Positions 10,648-20,940 of a DNA stretch of 64,000 bases are shown in pieces (position 1 is the first letter of the stretch; the number at the start of each line of letters is the position of its first letter). Position numbers and translations under genes: made by a program. The stretch covers positions 1,388,722-1,452,721 of the forward strand of contig OY101121.1 in the NCBI GenBank assembly GCA_956465555.1. The letters run 5' to 3'. This DNA is from Nitzschia sp. pyKryTriq1 (taxonomy: Eukaryota > Bacillariophyta > Bacillariophyceae > Bacillariales > Bacillariaceae). The notes beneath the pieces are model-generated. The model was given only the letters and a program-made list of their open reading frames with translations, made no database searches and was not told the DNA's origin.

Positions 10648-10901
10648 CTAGTAGGAAGCAATGAAATGGAATATTCAGAAAGTGAGCGGTATTGCTGGTG
10701 ACGAGATTATTCTCAATCTTTTAAAAACTCAATCTCAACGCTTATCATGCGGTTCTTCTGCCAAAGCGGCCGAGGAGCGAGTCTAGAGTAGAAGCAATGC
10801 TCGGCCCATATCCGCCATGCTGGGTTCAAACAATGGCATCCACGGTGAGTGGTACAGCTCGACATATAAAGATCACCTGAGACACACCAGACACATAAAA
10901 C

Positions 10902-12038
10902 TTACGTTTCGTCCACAGAACGAAGGGAAACGCCCAAGTATTTTTCCAGTCGATCGATGGCTTCCACTTCCTTTTGACCGATGGGGATGGCACCTCCCTG
11001 AAACTCGGAGTCGAAATGGATACTATCAGGATCCCCCAGTTGAGTATCACGACAGACGTTCTTCAAGACTTGCGCAGTATCCTGGGACGAGACTCGTGCT
11101 TCGGTGGTGACTAGAAATCGTTTCCCAATAGCTTCCTCTCGTGTTCCTGCAGTTACATGAGCTTGCGCCACATCTCGGATGTCCACACACAATCGGCTTT
11201 GCACGGGCGATTTTCCCCGCACCCATTGATCCACCAGAGTAATTGAAAAAGATTTGCTAGTTCTATCGGATGGTGGACCAAAGACAAAGGACGGACAAAT
11301 ACTTGTCATTGGGACGCCCAAGGACTCGGAAAGTTCCCAAGCTCGTCGTTCTGATTCAGCCTTGCTCCATTGATAACAGCTTCCCCAATTGTCACCATTA
11401 AGTTTGGATATTGTATTCCAGTCCTCGTGTGTATAGTACTTCCCATTCAACGGATCTTGACCTGTTCCCCGAACGGCAGCCATGCTGGACGTCAAGACCA
11501 ACCGACAATTGCCAGCCTTGGCCATACAACGAATCAAATCCTCGGTCCCCTGAACATTGTCTCGGGCCGTTTGAATCGGATCATCGGTGGGTCCAAAGAC
11601 AGATGCAATATGGTAGACGTTGACACAGTCACATGGTATCTTCGTATTTTGAGCTGCTTGGAGTGCTTGTTCGATTGTCTTGCCTCCATCGTTCATATCG
11701 TAGGGTAGAACATATATGCTGTTGTCGTCCTGGTTGTTTTCGTGCGTTGAACAGGAGGACTGCCAGTAGGCAGTTTCCGAGGCCACACGCCCAGCACGAA
11801 CCAAACAGAAGATATCACTGCTCGATTTACTTGGATCCTGCAAGAGGGTCCGTATCACTTCTCGGCCCACGTAGCCATTGGCCCCTGTCACAATCGAAAT
11901 TTGATGATGATGATGCTGACGATTATTGTTCTTTGTTGTTTCGGGGCTAGCCAAGGCTTCCGAAAAGTGCTCCTGTGAGCCCACGGACCACCATGCACCT
12001 GCCAGCAGCAGGGAACTAATTCTGGAAATCAAATACAT
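10902..12038 (-). CDS. Extended SDR, dihydroflavonol-reductase-like
   Basis: 378 residues, read as one exon. MYLISRISSLLLAGAWWSVG is a likely signal peptide or anchor. TGANGYVGREVIRTLL (about residue 50) is the nucleotide-binding motif of extended short-chain dehydrogenases. YHIASVFGP, RLVLTSSMAAV and the active-site pair in YQWSKAESE (Tyr and Lys four apart) follow, then PSFVFGPP. This order is typical of dihydroflavonol-4-reductase and cinnamoyl-CoA-reductase-like enzymes, which reduce carbonyl groups with NADPH. The substrate cannot be told. The stop lies within a perfect splice donor word (GTAAGT overlapping TAA), so a short extra exon further left cannot be excluded. Confidence 0.8.
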   Translation of the reverse strand: MYLISRISSLLLAGAWWSVGSQEHFSEALASPETTKNNNRQHHHHQISIVTGANGYVGREVIRTLLQDPSKSSSDIFCLVRAGRVASETAYWQSSCSTHENNQDDNSIYVLPYDMNDGGKTIEQALQAAQNTKIPCDCVNVYHIASVFGPTDDPIQTARDNVQGTEDLIRCMAKAGNCRLVLTSSMAAVRGTGQDPLNGKYYTHEDWNTISKLNGDNWGSCYQWSKAESERRAWELSESLGVPMTSICPSFVFGPPSDRTSKSFSITLVDQWVRGKSPVQSRLCVDIRDVAQAHVTAGTREEAIGKRFLVTTEARVSSQDTAQVLKNVCRDTQLGDPDSIHFDSEFQGGAIPIGQKEVEAIDRLEKYLGVSLRSVDET

Positions 12039-12425
12039 CTATGAATTATTGATCAAATGGATAAATTGAAGATAGCCAAACAAGTGTTGCAACAACATTA
12101 TTTTTGTATTTTGCATGAACAATCTTTTTCGCGGTCGCGGTCATCTCGTTATTATTGCGTGCGATGTTCATCAAGTTGACTCCCTCGTCCTCCTCCACCA
12201 CGTGATGTTTCTTGCTGTGGATGCGACACGTGGAAGGATAGTTTGGTCAAAGATGCCGATCGCGCCATGATTCATGCGCCCTTTCACTCTTTCTGTCTGT
12301 CTGTCTGTACATAGCCTCCAACAAAACAATACCGGTACCGGTACCGGTACACTGTAATCCAATGTGAATAAAATAATGACACTCCACAGCTCACCGAAGA
12401 AAAAGGAGAAAGATCAGAGGAAAAG
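12039..12425. other. Divergent promoter region with TACCGGTA run
   Basis: Lies between two divergently transcribed genes. It contains (CTGT)n at about 12291-12308 and the tandem palindrome described separately at 12330-12350. No gene is seen. Confidence 0.5.
12330..12350. repeat. Tandem ACCGGT palindrome
   Basis: Three consecutive ACCGGT words overlap to form a self-complementary run in the promoter-proximal region of the PDI-like gene. It is the cleanest example of a TACCGGTA word that recurs in many intergenic regions of this window and that I did not see in the coding exons I read. Confidence 0.85.
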
Positions 12426-13220
12426 ATGGACGATGATCATATTCATAGTGCAGGCTCTCTAGCAGCTTACAAAGCTTCACTACTATCAACAATGGCTCGA
12501 CTCTTTGCTGCATGTACTTGGTTGGTGATTGTCAGCGTGGTTTTGCATCTACCAGCTTGTCAAGGGACGCAAGAACTGGACGATGAAAGCATCAAAACGC
12601 TGTTGGCAACAGATCGTGGAGGAATGATCAAATTTTATCAACCTTGGTGTGGACAGTAAGTGTTATTTTTGGAGTGTGTTGACGGACGGGACGGTGATCA
12701 CCTCACCTTTTCTTTTCCTTGCAGTTCCACTCGAATGAAACCAGACTGGGATTTCTTAGCCGATCATTTCAAAGATGAATCTTCTGTTTTTGTCGCTGAT
12801 GTCAACTGTCAGATCGAAGAATCCTTATGCACTGAATATCATCCAGGAGGAACCTACCCAACCATTTTAGTCTTCCATCGTCCTCCTAAAAGCACGAGTA
12901 GTGGAGAGCGAGCACGTCCACCTGCCGAATTGTATCAAGGAGGACGGGGATTTGAAGATTTGAGGAAATTTGTAGACGAAACACTAGTATTGCCGTGTAG
13001 TGTTCATAACCCCGAGGAGACTTGCAGCGACAAAGCACGAACGCACATTGCCAAGTGGAAGGTCAAAGCCCGACAAGATCAACAAAAGGAACTAACGCGT
13101 CTGAAAGCTATGACCCAGCGTGATACCATGACTTATGAGCTATCAAAATGGATTGCCGATCGCATCAAAATATTGGAACAGCTAATGACTATGGAAGAAC
13201 GACGAGGAGACGAATTATAG
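12426..13220 (+). CDS. PDI-like ER thioredoxin-fold protein with CGHS site
   Basis: Exon 1 is 12426-12655, the intron is 12656-12724 (GTAAGT...TTGCAG), and exon 2 is 12725-13220, giving 241 residues. A signal peptide is visible from the second Met (MARLFAACTWLVIVSVVLHL). The thioredoxin block MIKFYQPWCGHS is formed across the intron. The usual second redox Cys (CGHC) is Ser here, so the site is CxxS like ERp44-type chaperones, able to form mixed disulfides but not to oxidise normally. VADVNCQ, the cis-Pro region GGTYPTILVF and YQGGRGFEDLRKFV match PDI domains. A charged helix follows. The end RRGDEL resembles a KDEL-type retrieval signal. A single domain, so shorter than classical PDI. Confidence 0.82.
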
Positions 13221-13240
13221 CTAGCGCGCACCGTCCACGA

Positions 13241-13470
13241 TGTTGCCGATCGTCTATGATACTTCAAAACCAGCACCCGATTGGATGGCATACAACAACC
13301 TTTCTTTCATCACCTTGTCGCTGCTGTATGTTGGGAACTTGAGAACATTGAAACATGTTGCCGATCGTCTATGATAATTCAAAACCAGCACCCGATTGGA
13401 TGGCATACAACAATCTTTCTTTCATCACTTTCTCGCTGCTGTATGTTGGGAGCTTGAGAACATTGAAACA
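13241..13470. repeat. 115-bp tandem duplication of the HECT gene 3' end
   Basis: The unit 13356-13470, holding the last codons, stop and 13 bases beyond the stop of the minus-strand HECT gene, is repeated directly as 13241-13355. I count five mismatches. The right end of the real unit coincides with the catalytic Cys codon (13468-13470). The extra copy lies downstream of the stop in the HECT direction and between the two convergent genes. Confidence 0.9.
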
Positions 13471-16400
13471 TGTACTCGCAGACGGAAGTTTGTCTCCGTC
13501 CCGTGAGATCCCGACACGCTGAATGGTAAAGGGAGGATTCAATGAGGCAAAGCCCAACGGTGGTGGTCTTTCACAACTGGTGACAAATCGCAGGAGGTCA
13601 GCCTGTTGTTTACTGTCCATGGACGCCACGGCATTCCAGAAGCGGTTGACAGTTCGATCGATTCCTGTGAAGCCACCCGCGTAGCGACAATTCGATCGCA
13701 TGTCTTCCACGTCAATCTTTCCGTCAGAAGAACCGCTGATCAACACTTGCAGCTCGGGTTCGTTAAAAATTTCCAGCCATTTCTTGTCAATGACTTCGCG
13801 GAGTCCCCGTGTAAATGCCTCGGCCTGCTCTTTGATGCGATCGACCACGTAATATTTGGCGACCAACTGAATGTAGCGCTGCTTGTTAATATTGGTCACT
13901 TCAATATTGGTTCCATTGGGTTGCAACGGGATTTCTCGATTGCCACCAAAATCGTCAACGGCGACGGTAAAGGTCAGACACAAATCCTCCGCATCACCGT
14001 CATAGGTTTTGAGGAACATGATATTGTTGTAAAGCTGTGAATCCATCGTGCTGAGATCAGATAACATGTTCAGGTATTTGTAGTCCCCACGCAGATGCGA
14101 CAAGAAGAAATGAGCAAACTGTGGCCCCACTGTGATTCCCTCGTAAAGCGCCTTTCCAAGGATGCGACCCAAGAATTCAAAAAGTGTAATGTGGTCCGAC
14201 CCATGCGCAGCACCCGAGGTCGGATTGGGGTACATGCAATTTTCTTTATTGGCGGAAAGAGAGAAATGAGTAAAGCTATCCGTAGGCAGCCGAACTTTTA
14301 TCACAGCATAAATTGTATGTCGTACCTTCTGTCAAACGAAATAGCGCGTAGTTGGGATCAAAGGCAATCGCACAAAGATCGGTCCAAAATTCCTTAAACA
14401 AACCTCCCGCATCGATACCACTTTCTCGTGTACCCGCTTCATTGAAGTATTGGACCGATAATCTTTGTCTCATGTTTCGCCCCAAATGGTTCATGGTCGA
14501 GAGGCCATCTTCAAGAATACGACCTCGGGTAATACGAATGGGAATTCCTGGCTTGAGCGGATTTGTGTGGAATGGATTTTGACTATTTTCTCCTTGAATC
14601 GCGACTCGGTCGGTCGTGACGATACGCTCAAACAACTTGAGTCGACGTTTGAAAGAGACCAAGAAGGGGCACACTCGAAGGACTGGCGCGGATAGCAATC
14701 TTACATAGTCGTCTTTATTCTTGCAACGTCGAATTTCAGTTTCCATCAGATCGTCGATCAACCACAATTTCGGAATCGCCAACGGACGACGGCTCGAACG
14801 ATCGTACAAGTCCCTCATTGTACGGGCTGAAGCCGAGATAAGGGCAAGTCCAAAGTAATTTGTTTCGTACTTGGTGGATTGAGCTGAAGCTTCATCTTCG
14901 GACGACAAAGAGGAATCATCCAGACAACAAGCACGATAGAGAAGCTGCTTCAAGGTCTGTATACACCGACGCATTTGATGCAATGGCAAGGGCTTGCCCA
15001 TTTCGTGAATTTCCGTGTCGTCCGTGACAATGAGGATGTGCGACAAGGCCGAGACAAAGAGAAAGAGCAATGCAGCCCCATCACTGTTGGCTTGATATTG
15101 GTTGCCTTTTGAAGTTCCATAGCAGGGGTGGATTGAGAAGGATCTTATGGGAGCTCGGCCTTTACCTGGGTCAATAATACAGTACACGTCCACCACAACT
15201 TGCGGATCTGATTGGATTAAGCCCCACGAAGCTTTGATAATATTGGAGGAAAAAACGAGATTGTTAAGAAGAGCCTGGGTACATGGATCGGGTTTTGTGG
15301 TGGCGATTTCCTGCTTGGATCCCTTGGTGGTATCTTTCCGCAACAATGGACCACTGCTTCGGATACAGCTTTCACCGCCGCCACCTCCCCACCGGGCCAA
15401 AACAATCCCATATACGCGGCACAAGACTTTGAGTAGTGCCGACGTGTATGCGACGCGAATATTCTTTCCGGGTGAGGAGGCTGTTGACGATACATTGCCG
15501 TTAGGTGTGCCTTCTCCTTGGGCCAGCTGCCGCGAGACAGAACTAGCGTCAATAAGTTTTCCATTGCCTTTGTTGAGATCAGTTTCGCCACTGGCATTGG
15601 TAGTCAACAGTTTGGAGACACCTCCTTTGATTCGCCGAGCCCATCCCGCGGAATTCCAAAACCCCTTACTACGATCCACCCGTGCTTCCTTGGCTGCCAA
15701 TGACGCCGCATTGGCACCCGCTTGTTGCAAGGCCGTCTCCTGCTTTAGGTCTTTTTCAGTCTTTTGTTTGAGAATAGATTCAGTGCGGAGTGCGGTATCA
15801 TCAATCGCACAGTCGAAAAGTTTCCGCACGAAACCATCCACCAACAAGTACTTGCATTGTTCCATGACAATGGACGACAGAACCACGGGGGAATGATGAC
15901 CCTTGCCGTCCGAAATCCATTCGACCACCGATTCCCGAGACGTAAATGTAGCCAACGGCACCGCATCCACCAAGGTCCCAACAAATTGATAAAAAGTTGT
16001 GGCTGCGGCGAAATCCAATTTACTGGGCTGTGTGCCATTGAGTGCCGGTGACATTCGTCCAATTTGAAGTATATTGGCCAACAGAGTCTGAGTCGGCGTC
16101 GCTGGACATTTCGTCAGTGTTGTATCGTTACAAAGGGTCAGCCCGATTTCACCAGCATTAAGATGTTCGGCATGACACTGAAGATATGTTTCCAACAAGA
16201 CGATCAATAATGATTTCTTTGTATAATCCGAACCCACAGGACTTAGCAATACCTGAATCGAAGCATCCAATATTTTCCACGTCAAGAGAGGAACGGTTAA
16301 AATCTCCGAGACGAACCGCAATTGAAGCGCTGTCCCAGTCGTACTACCACTGGGCTGCTGCCGGATCCCTTGGAGGACGGTACGAAATATCTGGTCTGCT

Positions 16401-17482
16401 TGGTTCTTGTCTTTGGTGGGAATGGATGATTCTCGCACTCGTTCGGCGGCCTTGGGGATGGGATCGGGCCCGCCCGTAGCATACATTAGATGGAACCGAA
16501 GGACGGCGATCCAGTCCAAGGAAGATCCAAACAAGGCAACTGGACTTGTTTGAAAGCTCTTGCTATGAGTCGGTGTGGGGATTTGATTGCTGGGTGGAGA
16601 GGGGGACCAGAGTCGAGATAGTCCAAAGGCCACAATAGAAGCTTGCACCACTTGGTTCGATGATGATTCACCGGAAGTCCCCGCAATGGCCCGTAGAAAC
16701 TCCAAGCAGCTGACAACTACCGCCTCGTCCACATTCGAAGAAGTAGCAGTCACCAACGCCAGACGAATCAGAGCTTCAATGCGCCACTGTCCCAACTTGC
16801 TTTGAAGCCACACCAAAAAGGGATTGCCATTCTCATCAGTGCAGTATATTCCTGGTAGGAGGATCAGCTGGATCAGTTGCTTTACTTTTTGAGAATCCTC
16901 CATTTTGTTGCGTAGTTTGACGGTTCGCTTCCTTTGGGAGGAATACGGCAGTGACCGAGTGAGAAAGAGCATTGACAGGCACAGTGCCGTAGCTGTCGCC
17001 GGTGGAGGCACATACGGTCGGTTTCCTGCTTGTTGCTTCAAGAGGGTTGTCAACGTATTCAAATCCTTCAATCGCTGACCCAGTAGGACAGATTGCTGCT
17101 CAAGCAACACCACATTGGATCTATGTGCTCTGTAAAAGGACTGGATCGTCAAGGCTGCCTTGTGCTGATGCTGTGCCGCTTGTCGTTGTTGGCGCTGCTG
17201 CAAGGCGTTTGCGACCGCGGCGTTCTTGGTACCGTCGGACGAGGCTGGGATTTCTAGTAGTGTCGGAGCCGCTGTCACTGCCGCAGAGGAGGTTTCAGGA
17301 GCGGTACTCGTGGCAGACGCCGATCCATTTGTCGCCGCTGCGTTAGCCGCTGCCTTTTGCTGTTGCGCCCGTTCTTGCGCCTGTTTCTTTTGCTCTTCTT
17401 GTTGCTTGAGTTTTCGACGTCGGGCTTTCGCTTCTTCTTGCCGCCGCTTGGTGGCGTTTCCTCCAAGTTCTTCTGCGAACAT
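13369..17482 (-). CDS. HECT E3 ubiquitin ligase, UBE3B/UBE3C-like
   Basis: Transfers ubiquitin from E2 to substrates through a thioester. Exon 1 is 17482-14326, the intron is 14325-14244 (GTACG...AAAG, 82 bp), and exon 2 is 14243-13369, giving 1343 residues. The junction gives LTEENCMYPNPTS, matching the family. Layout: a Lys/Gln-rich helical start (about 10-60), an IQ-type motif in ALTIQSFYRAHR (about 115), a long helical middle, then the HECT domain from about 970 (QRLSVQYFNEAG, DAGGLFKEFWTDL, FEFLGRILGKALYEG, PQFAHFFLSHL) and the catalytic Cys in STCFNVLKLP near residue 1311, about 32 from the end as usual. An N-terminal IQ motif plus HECT is the UBE3B/UBE3C/Hul5 arrangement. Start chosen at MFAEELGG. 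Confidence 0.92.
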
Positions 17483-17874
17483 GATTCTTCAAGGCTTTCC
17501 TTTTTGTATGGGTTGGTAGGGGTGGGGTGGGGTGTACTCACTCGTATTCACCCAGTAAACTTGGCGGAATTCTGAAGTGTCATCCTGGTCATCAGTCATC
17601 ATCATTCATCATGGTCGTCGTTGGAAATCTTCGTTTTCGCGCTTCGTCGTGTTTGGATTGATAGTCAGCCCCAAAATCAACTCCCGCCCCATGCCCCCCT
17701 TTGCCTCTCCCTTTAGTAGTGTGGTCCAGGTAATCATCTCTCTTAAGCTATCGGCTGACTTACAGACGTGAGCGTCCGTCCGTCGTTCTGTTTGGGGGAC
17801 GAGCCCACAGCCTGCGTTATCTCTAACGTGATATGAAAATTATAAGATTATTTTACGAGTGTTTTCGTCTATCC
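17483..17874. other. Intergenic, no supported gene
   Basis: The upstream region of the HECT gene. No convincing frame or repeat is seen. Confidence 0.5.
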
Positions 17875-18759
17875 TCAAAACCTTGATAGAAGGAAGAGAG
17901 CTCCTCCGATGTTCGCCGAACCTCGCTGGGTATCGCCGAGGTTCTTCGCCTGTCTCTGATATTCGGAAACATTCGGCGGGCGCCGAGCTGTCAACTTGGA
18001 AGTGAAGTCGCGGTCTGGCGACGTGACCGTCATGTGAACCTTGGAATATTCCGCTTTCCCATTTTGGTGGTGGGCATCCACGCCGGCGAGATCGTTGGTT
18101 GTCTCGCCCCGCGCGCGTAGAGCTTCGAGCAACAGTTTCGCGTGCTGGTTCATCTTGGAGATGTCGTACCCAACTTGTGCGAGGTACGCGTGCAAATCGA
18201 TTAATTGATCGCGTATGGTCGAGGTAGTCGCATTCGTGTCGATGTGACTCTCGCGCACGATAATTTTGAGGAACAGGATTCCCACTTCGATTCCATCGAT
18301 AGTGTACTCCTCGGAGTACAGTGTGACCTTATCACGTCCGATCTTGGAGAGGCTGTCGTGAAGTGCGGTGAACAGCATCATCGAGTCTTGGGCCACTCTA
18401 GTTGGAGTGTCCGCGTAGATACGTGCATTCGCTTGCAAGTGTTCTAGCGAGATACTGCCGTAGTGGTCCAAGTAGTCCTTGGCTGGACCTGCGACGTCGT
18501 CCGGATCATCCAAGATGGACATGACGGAGGTGTCCCATCCCATGAGTTTGGATCGCTTCTTGGTTAGCTCGAGGAAGTCGCGGAGTCCTTCGGGGACACA
18601 GTCGAAGAGCTCTTCCGAGAGTTTCTTGGATCCGCTTTGCCAGATCGCAGCACCTTGCTTGGTGTTGTAGTCGATGACGTCATCTGTCGCCTTGGCTGGC
18701 GTCAGAGCGAAGTGAGTTGCTGCAGCGGCAGCAGGAGGGTTGTTGTTGGCATCGGCCAT
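17875..18759 (-). mobile_element. Ty1/copia (CoDi-like) LTR retrotransposon fossil, gag part
   Basis: A single gag-like region of a copia-type LTR element, of the kind common in diatom genomes. It shows a retrotransposon gag signature: a Pro/Ala-rich start, then a helical region with RDQLIDLHAYLAQVGYDI and LLLEALRARGETTNDL, the gag block seen in copia elements. No protease, integrase or reverse transcriptase part lies nearby, and no clear LTR pair was recognised on either side, so this is a partial, broken copy. Its gag frame is still largely open, which suggests modest age, but no LTR divergence is available to date it. Confidence 0.7.
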
Positions 18760-19353
18760 GGTCGATGTTTGTTTTACTTTAGCGCAGAGGAAGCGTGTTA
18801 AAATCCGTGAGTTCTAGGCAGTGGCTAGCGGCTCAGGGATTCGGGCTAAAGGACTAATTTGACTGTGGGTTAACGAAGTGCGCTAACATAAATTAATGAG
18901 CTCTTGCTCTAACTGATGAAATGAACTTTTGTTCATTTCTACTTTTCTTGAATCGTTGACATGTATTTCGATAGAAGTCTGTGGGCTTCTTATAGTTTCT
19001 TGGAGGATCATAGACTGTCTCAGAGAGTCTTAGAATGAATCTCTGGGTCGTGATCGAAACGTGCGTCGTGCGTGATCGTGCGTAATTGCGAACGCTGGTC
19101 GCGTCCGTCCGTCGTTCCGAGGACGTTCGATGTAGTTATTCGAACAACCAGGTACTGGTAGCCAGGTGCCAGATTGACAACAACAACAACAACAAGAGAC
19201 AAGAGCTTTGGTGAGGTCTCATTGCAATAGCGTTTCTCTTTTGATTCAGCTCCCATCTCATTGCCTTCCCATCGTAGCTTCATCCAACGACGTGACACCA
19301 CCCACCATTCAATCTCTCTCTCTGCTGCGTTGATCACAGTACTCGTCTAAAAA
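18760..19353. other. Intergenic, gag fossil flank and RAE1 promoter
   Basis: No gene is seen. The left part may belong to the copia element. The right part (about 19140-19350) is the upstream region of RAE1 and contains a short (CAA)n run and a CT-rich stretch before the ATG. Confidence 0.45.
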
Positions 19354-20565
19354 ATGTCGGCTTTTGGATCCTCCCCGACCGCCCGCACCACATCGATTGC
19401 CCCCAATGATTGCATCGTCCCGTCTCCGGGAAATGATGGAGTCTCCAGTCTGAGGTGGTCTCCGGTGGCCAATTTCTTGATCAGTTCCAACTGGGACTCC
19501 GGCGTCAGATGTTGGGAAGTCCAAGAACAGGGGGGTCAAGTCCGCGCCAACCCCAAGGCGCAGGTCAATCATGACGCGAACTTCTCCGTCTTGGACTGCT
19601 GCTTTTCCAACGATGGGAGTACAGTCTTCTCGGCAGGAACGGATAAGGCGGTACGAATGTGGCGGCTGGGTGAGACTCCGCCGAACAATCTGGCCCAGCA
19701 GATCGGGGCCCATGATGCGCCTGTCAAGGCGGTACGCCAGTTGCCATCCAATCTAGTGGTCAGCGGAGGATGGGATCGCAAAGTAAGTACAGTACAGTAC
19801 AGTACAGTACAGTACCCATACTTGTTCCTGGTAGAGTTGAATGGTAGCACATCGGCGGCATGATTTACTTGCAATGCTACGTGTACGAGTATCTTATATT
19901 GTACAATTCTCACAACGTTGCTCTTGGAACTTTTAAAATAGTTGAAATTCTGGGACACCCGAAGTCCCAACCCGGCCGGCGTCTTGGAAATGCCAGAACG
20001 CGTCTATGATCTGGACGTTCGAGGGAATCTCATGGTAGTGGCGACAGCAGGTCGACACATTATCACGTACAATGTCGGTGGTCCTCAACCGCAAGAATTT
20101 TCTCGCAAGGAATCTCCTCTCAAATTTCAGACTCGAAGTGTCGCTGTCTTTCCCGATCAGACGGGCTTTGCCGTCGGAGGTATTGAAGGACGCGTCGGAA
20201 TCCAATACGTCCAAAAGGTACCCAACAAGGACCATTTTGCCTTCAAATGTCACAGACAAGACAACAATGCATATGCTGTAAATTGTTTGGCCTTTCAAAA
20301 TCAATACGGGACCTTTGCGACCGTGGGGAGTGATGGGGTGGTGAGCTTTTGGGACAAGGATAATAAACAACGACTAAAGGGATTCTCCCCCGTTCAGCGG
20401 CCGATCCCCTGTGCGGCCTTTAATGCGCAAGGAAATCTCTTTGCATACGCCTCTAGTTACGATTGGAGTATGGGCAGCCAACATCATCAACCGGGAACGC
20501 CGAATGAAATCTTTGTGCATTACACTGTGGACGATGAAATTCGACCCAAAGCCAAAAAGCGCTAG
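19354..20565 (+). CDS. RAE1: mRNA export factor RAE1/GLE2, WD40 protein
   Basis: Nuclear pore-associated beta-propeller that works in mRNA export with NUP98. Exon 1 is 19354-19782, the intron is 19783-19941 (GTAAGT...AATAG), and exon 2 is 19942-20565, giving 350 residues, the normal RAE1 length. The junction restores SGGWDRKLKFWDTRSP. Characteristic blocks: VSSLRWSPVANFLISSNWDS near the start, AHDAPVKAVRQLP, LDVRGNLMVVATAGRHIITY, QEFSRKESPLKFQTRSVAVF, GFAVGGIEGRVGIQYVQ, FKCHR, GTFATVGSDGVVSFWDKD, FAYASSYDW and the C-terminal EIRPKAKKR. The divergent spacer sequences between blades are what RAE1 shows relative to other WD40 proteins. NUP160 lies 8 kb away, with no sign of coregulation. Confidence 0.95.
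19783..19816 (+). repeat. (GTACA)n microsatellite inside RAE1 intron
   Basis: The 5' end of the RAE1 intron is GTAAGTACAGTACAGTACAG and so on: a 5-bp repeat begins directly inside the donor, so several GTACAG words lie downstream of the true GTAAGT donor. Confidence 0.85.
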
Positions 20566-20940
20566 ATAATAAAGATATCATCTTTGTATTCAGTTGGACG
20601 GGTGCCAGAAATGGAAACATGAATCTTTGTGTACCGTTTTGAGGTGAGAATGTTTCGAAGACAAGCTTCAGTCTAAACAAATAGTTTAGAGCACTGCTGT
20701 TGGATCCCACTAAGTACTCCATAGTCTAAAGACGGATAGCTTTGCGGTTCTTGTTCCAAGTCTCCAGAAATTGTTGTGTCATTCAAAAGCACGATAATCA
20801 AACAATAAAAGTGTGGTGTCAACTGCTTTGGGATTCTTGTTCTATCAAAAATTACTTTCTATGTTGGAGAAATTATGTTCGGGGGTCAAGGGATCGGGTG
20901 TCGATGACCATATTGCTCTGTTAGCACCCCTCAGTATAGT
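20566..20940. other. Intergenic between convergent genes
   Basis: 3' regions of RAE1 and the LRR gene. AATAAA-like words are present (20567-20572 region and about 20803) and could serve polyadenylation. No gene is seen. Confidence 0.4.

Noticed and set aside
15147-15896. 249-codon plus-strand frame inside the HECT gene
   Set aside because: It is antisense to a clear HECT-family coding region and has no motif of its own.
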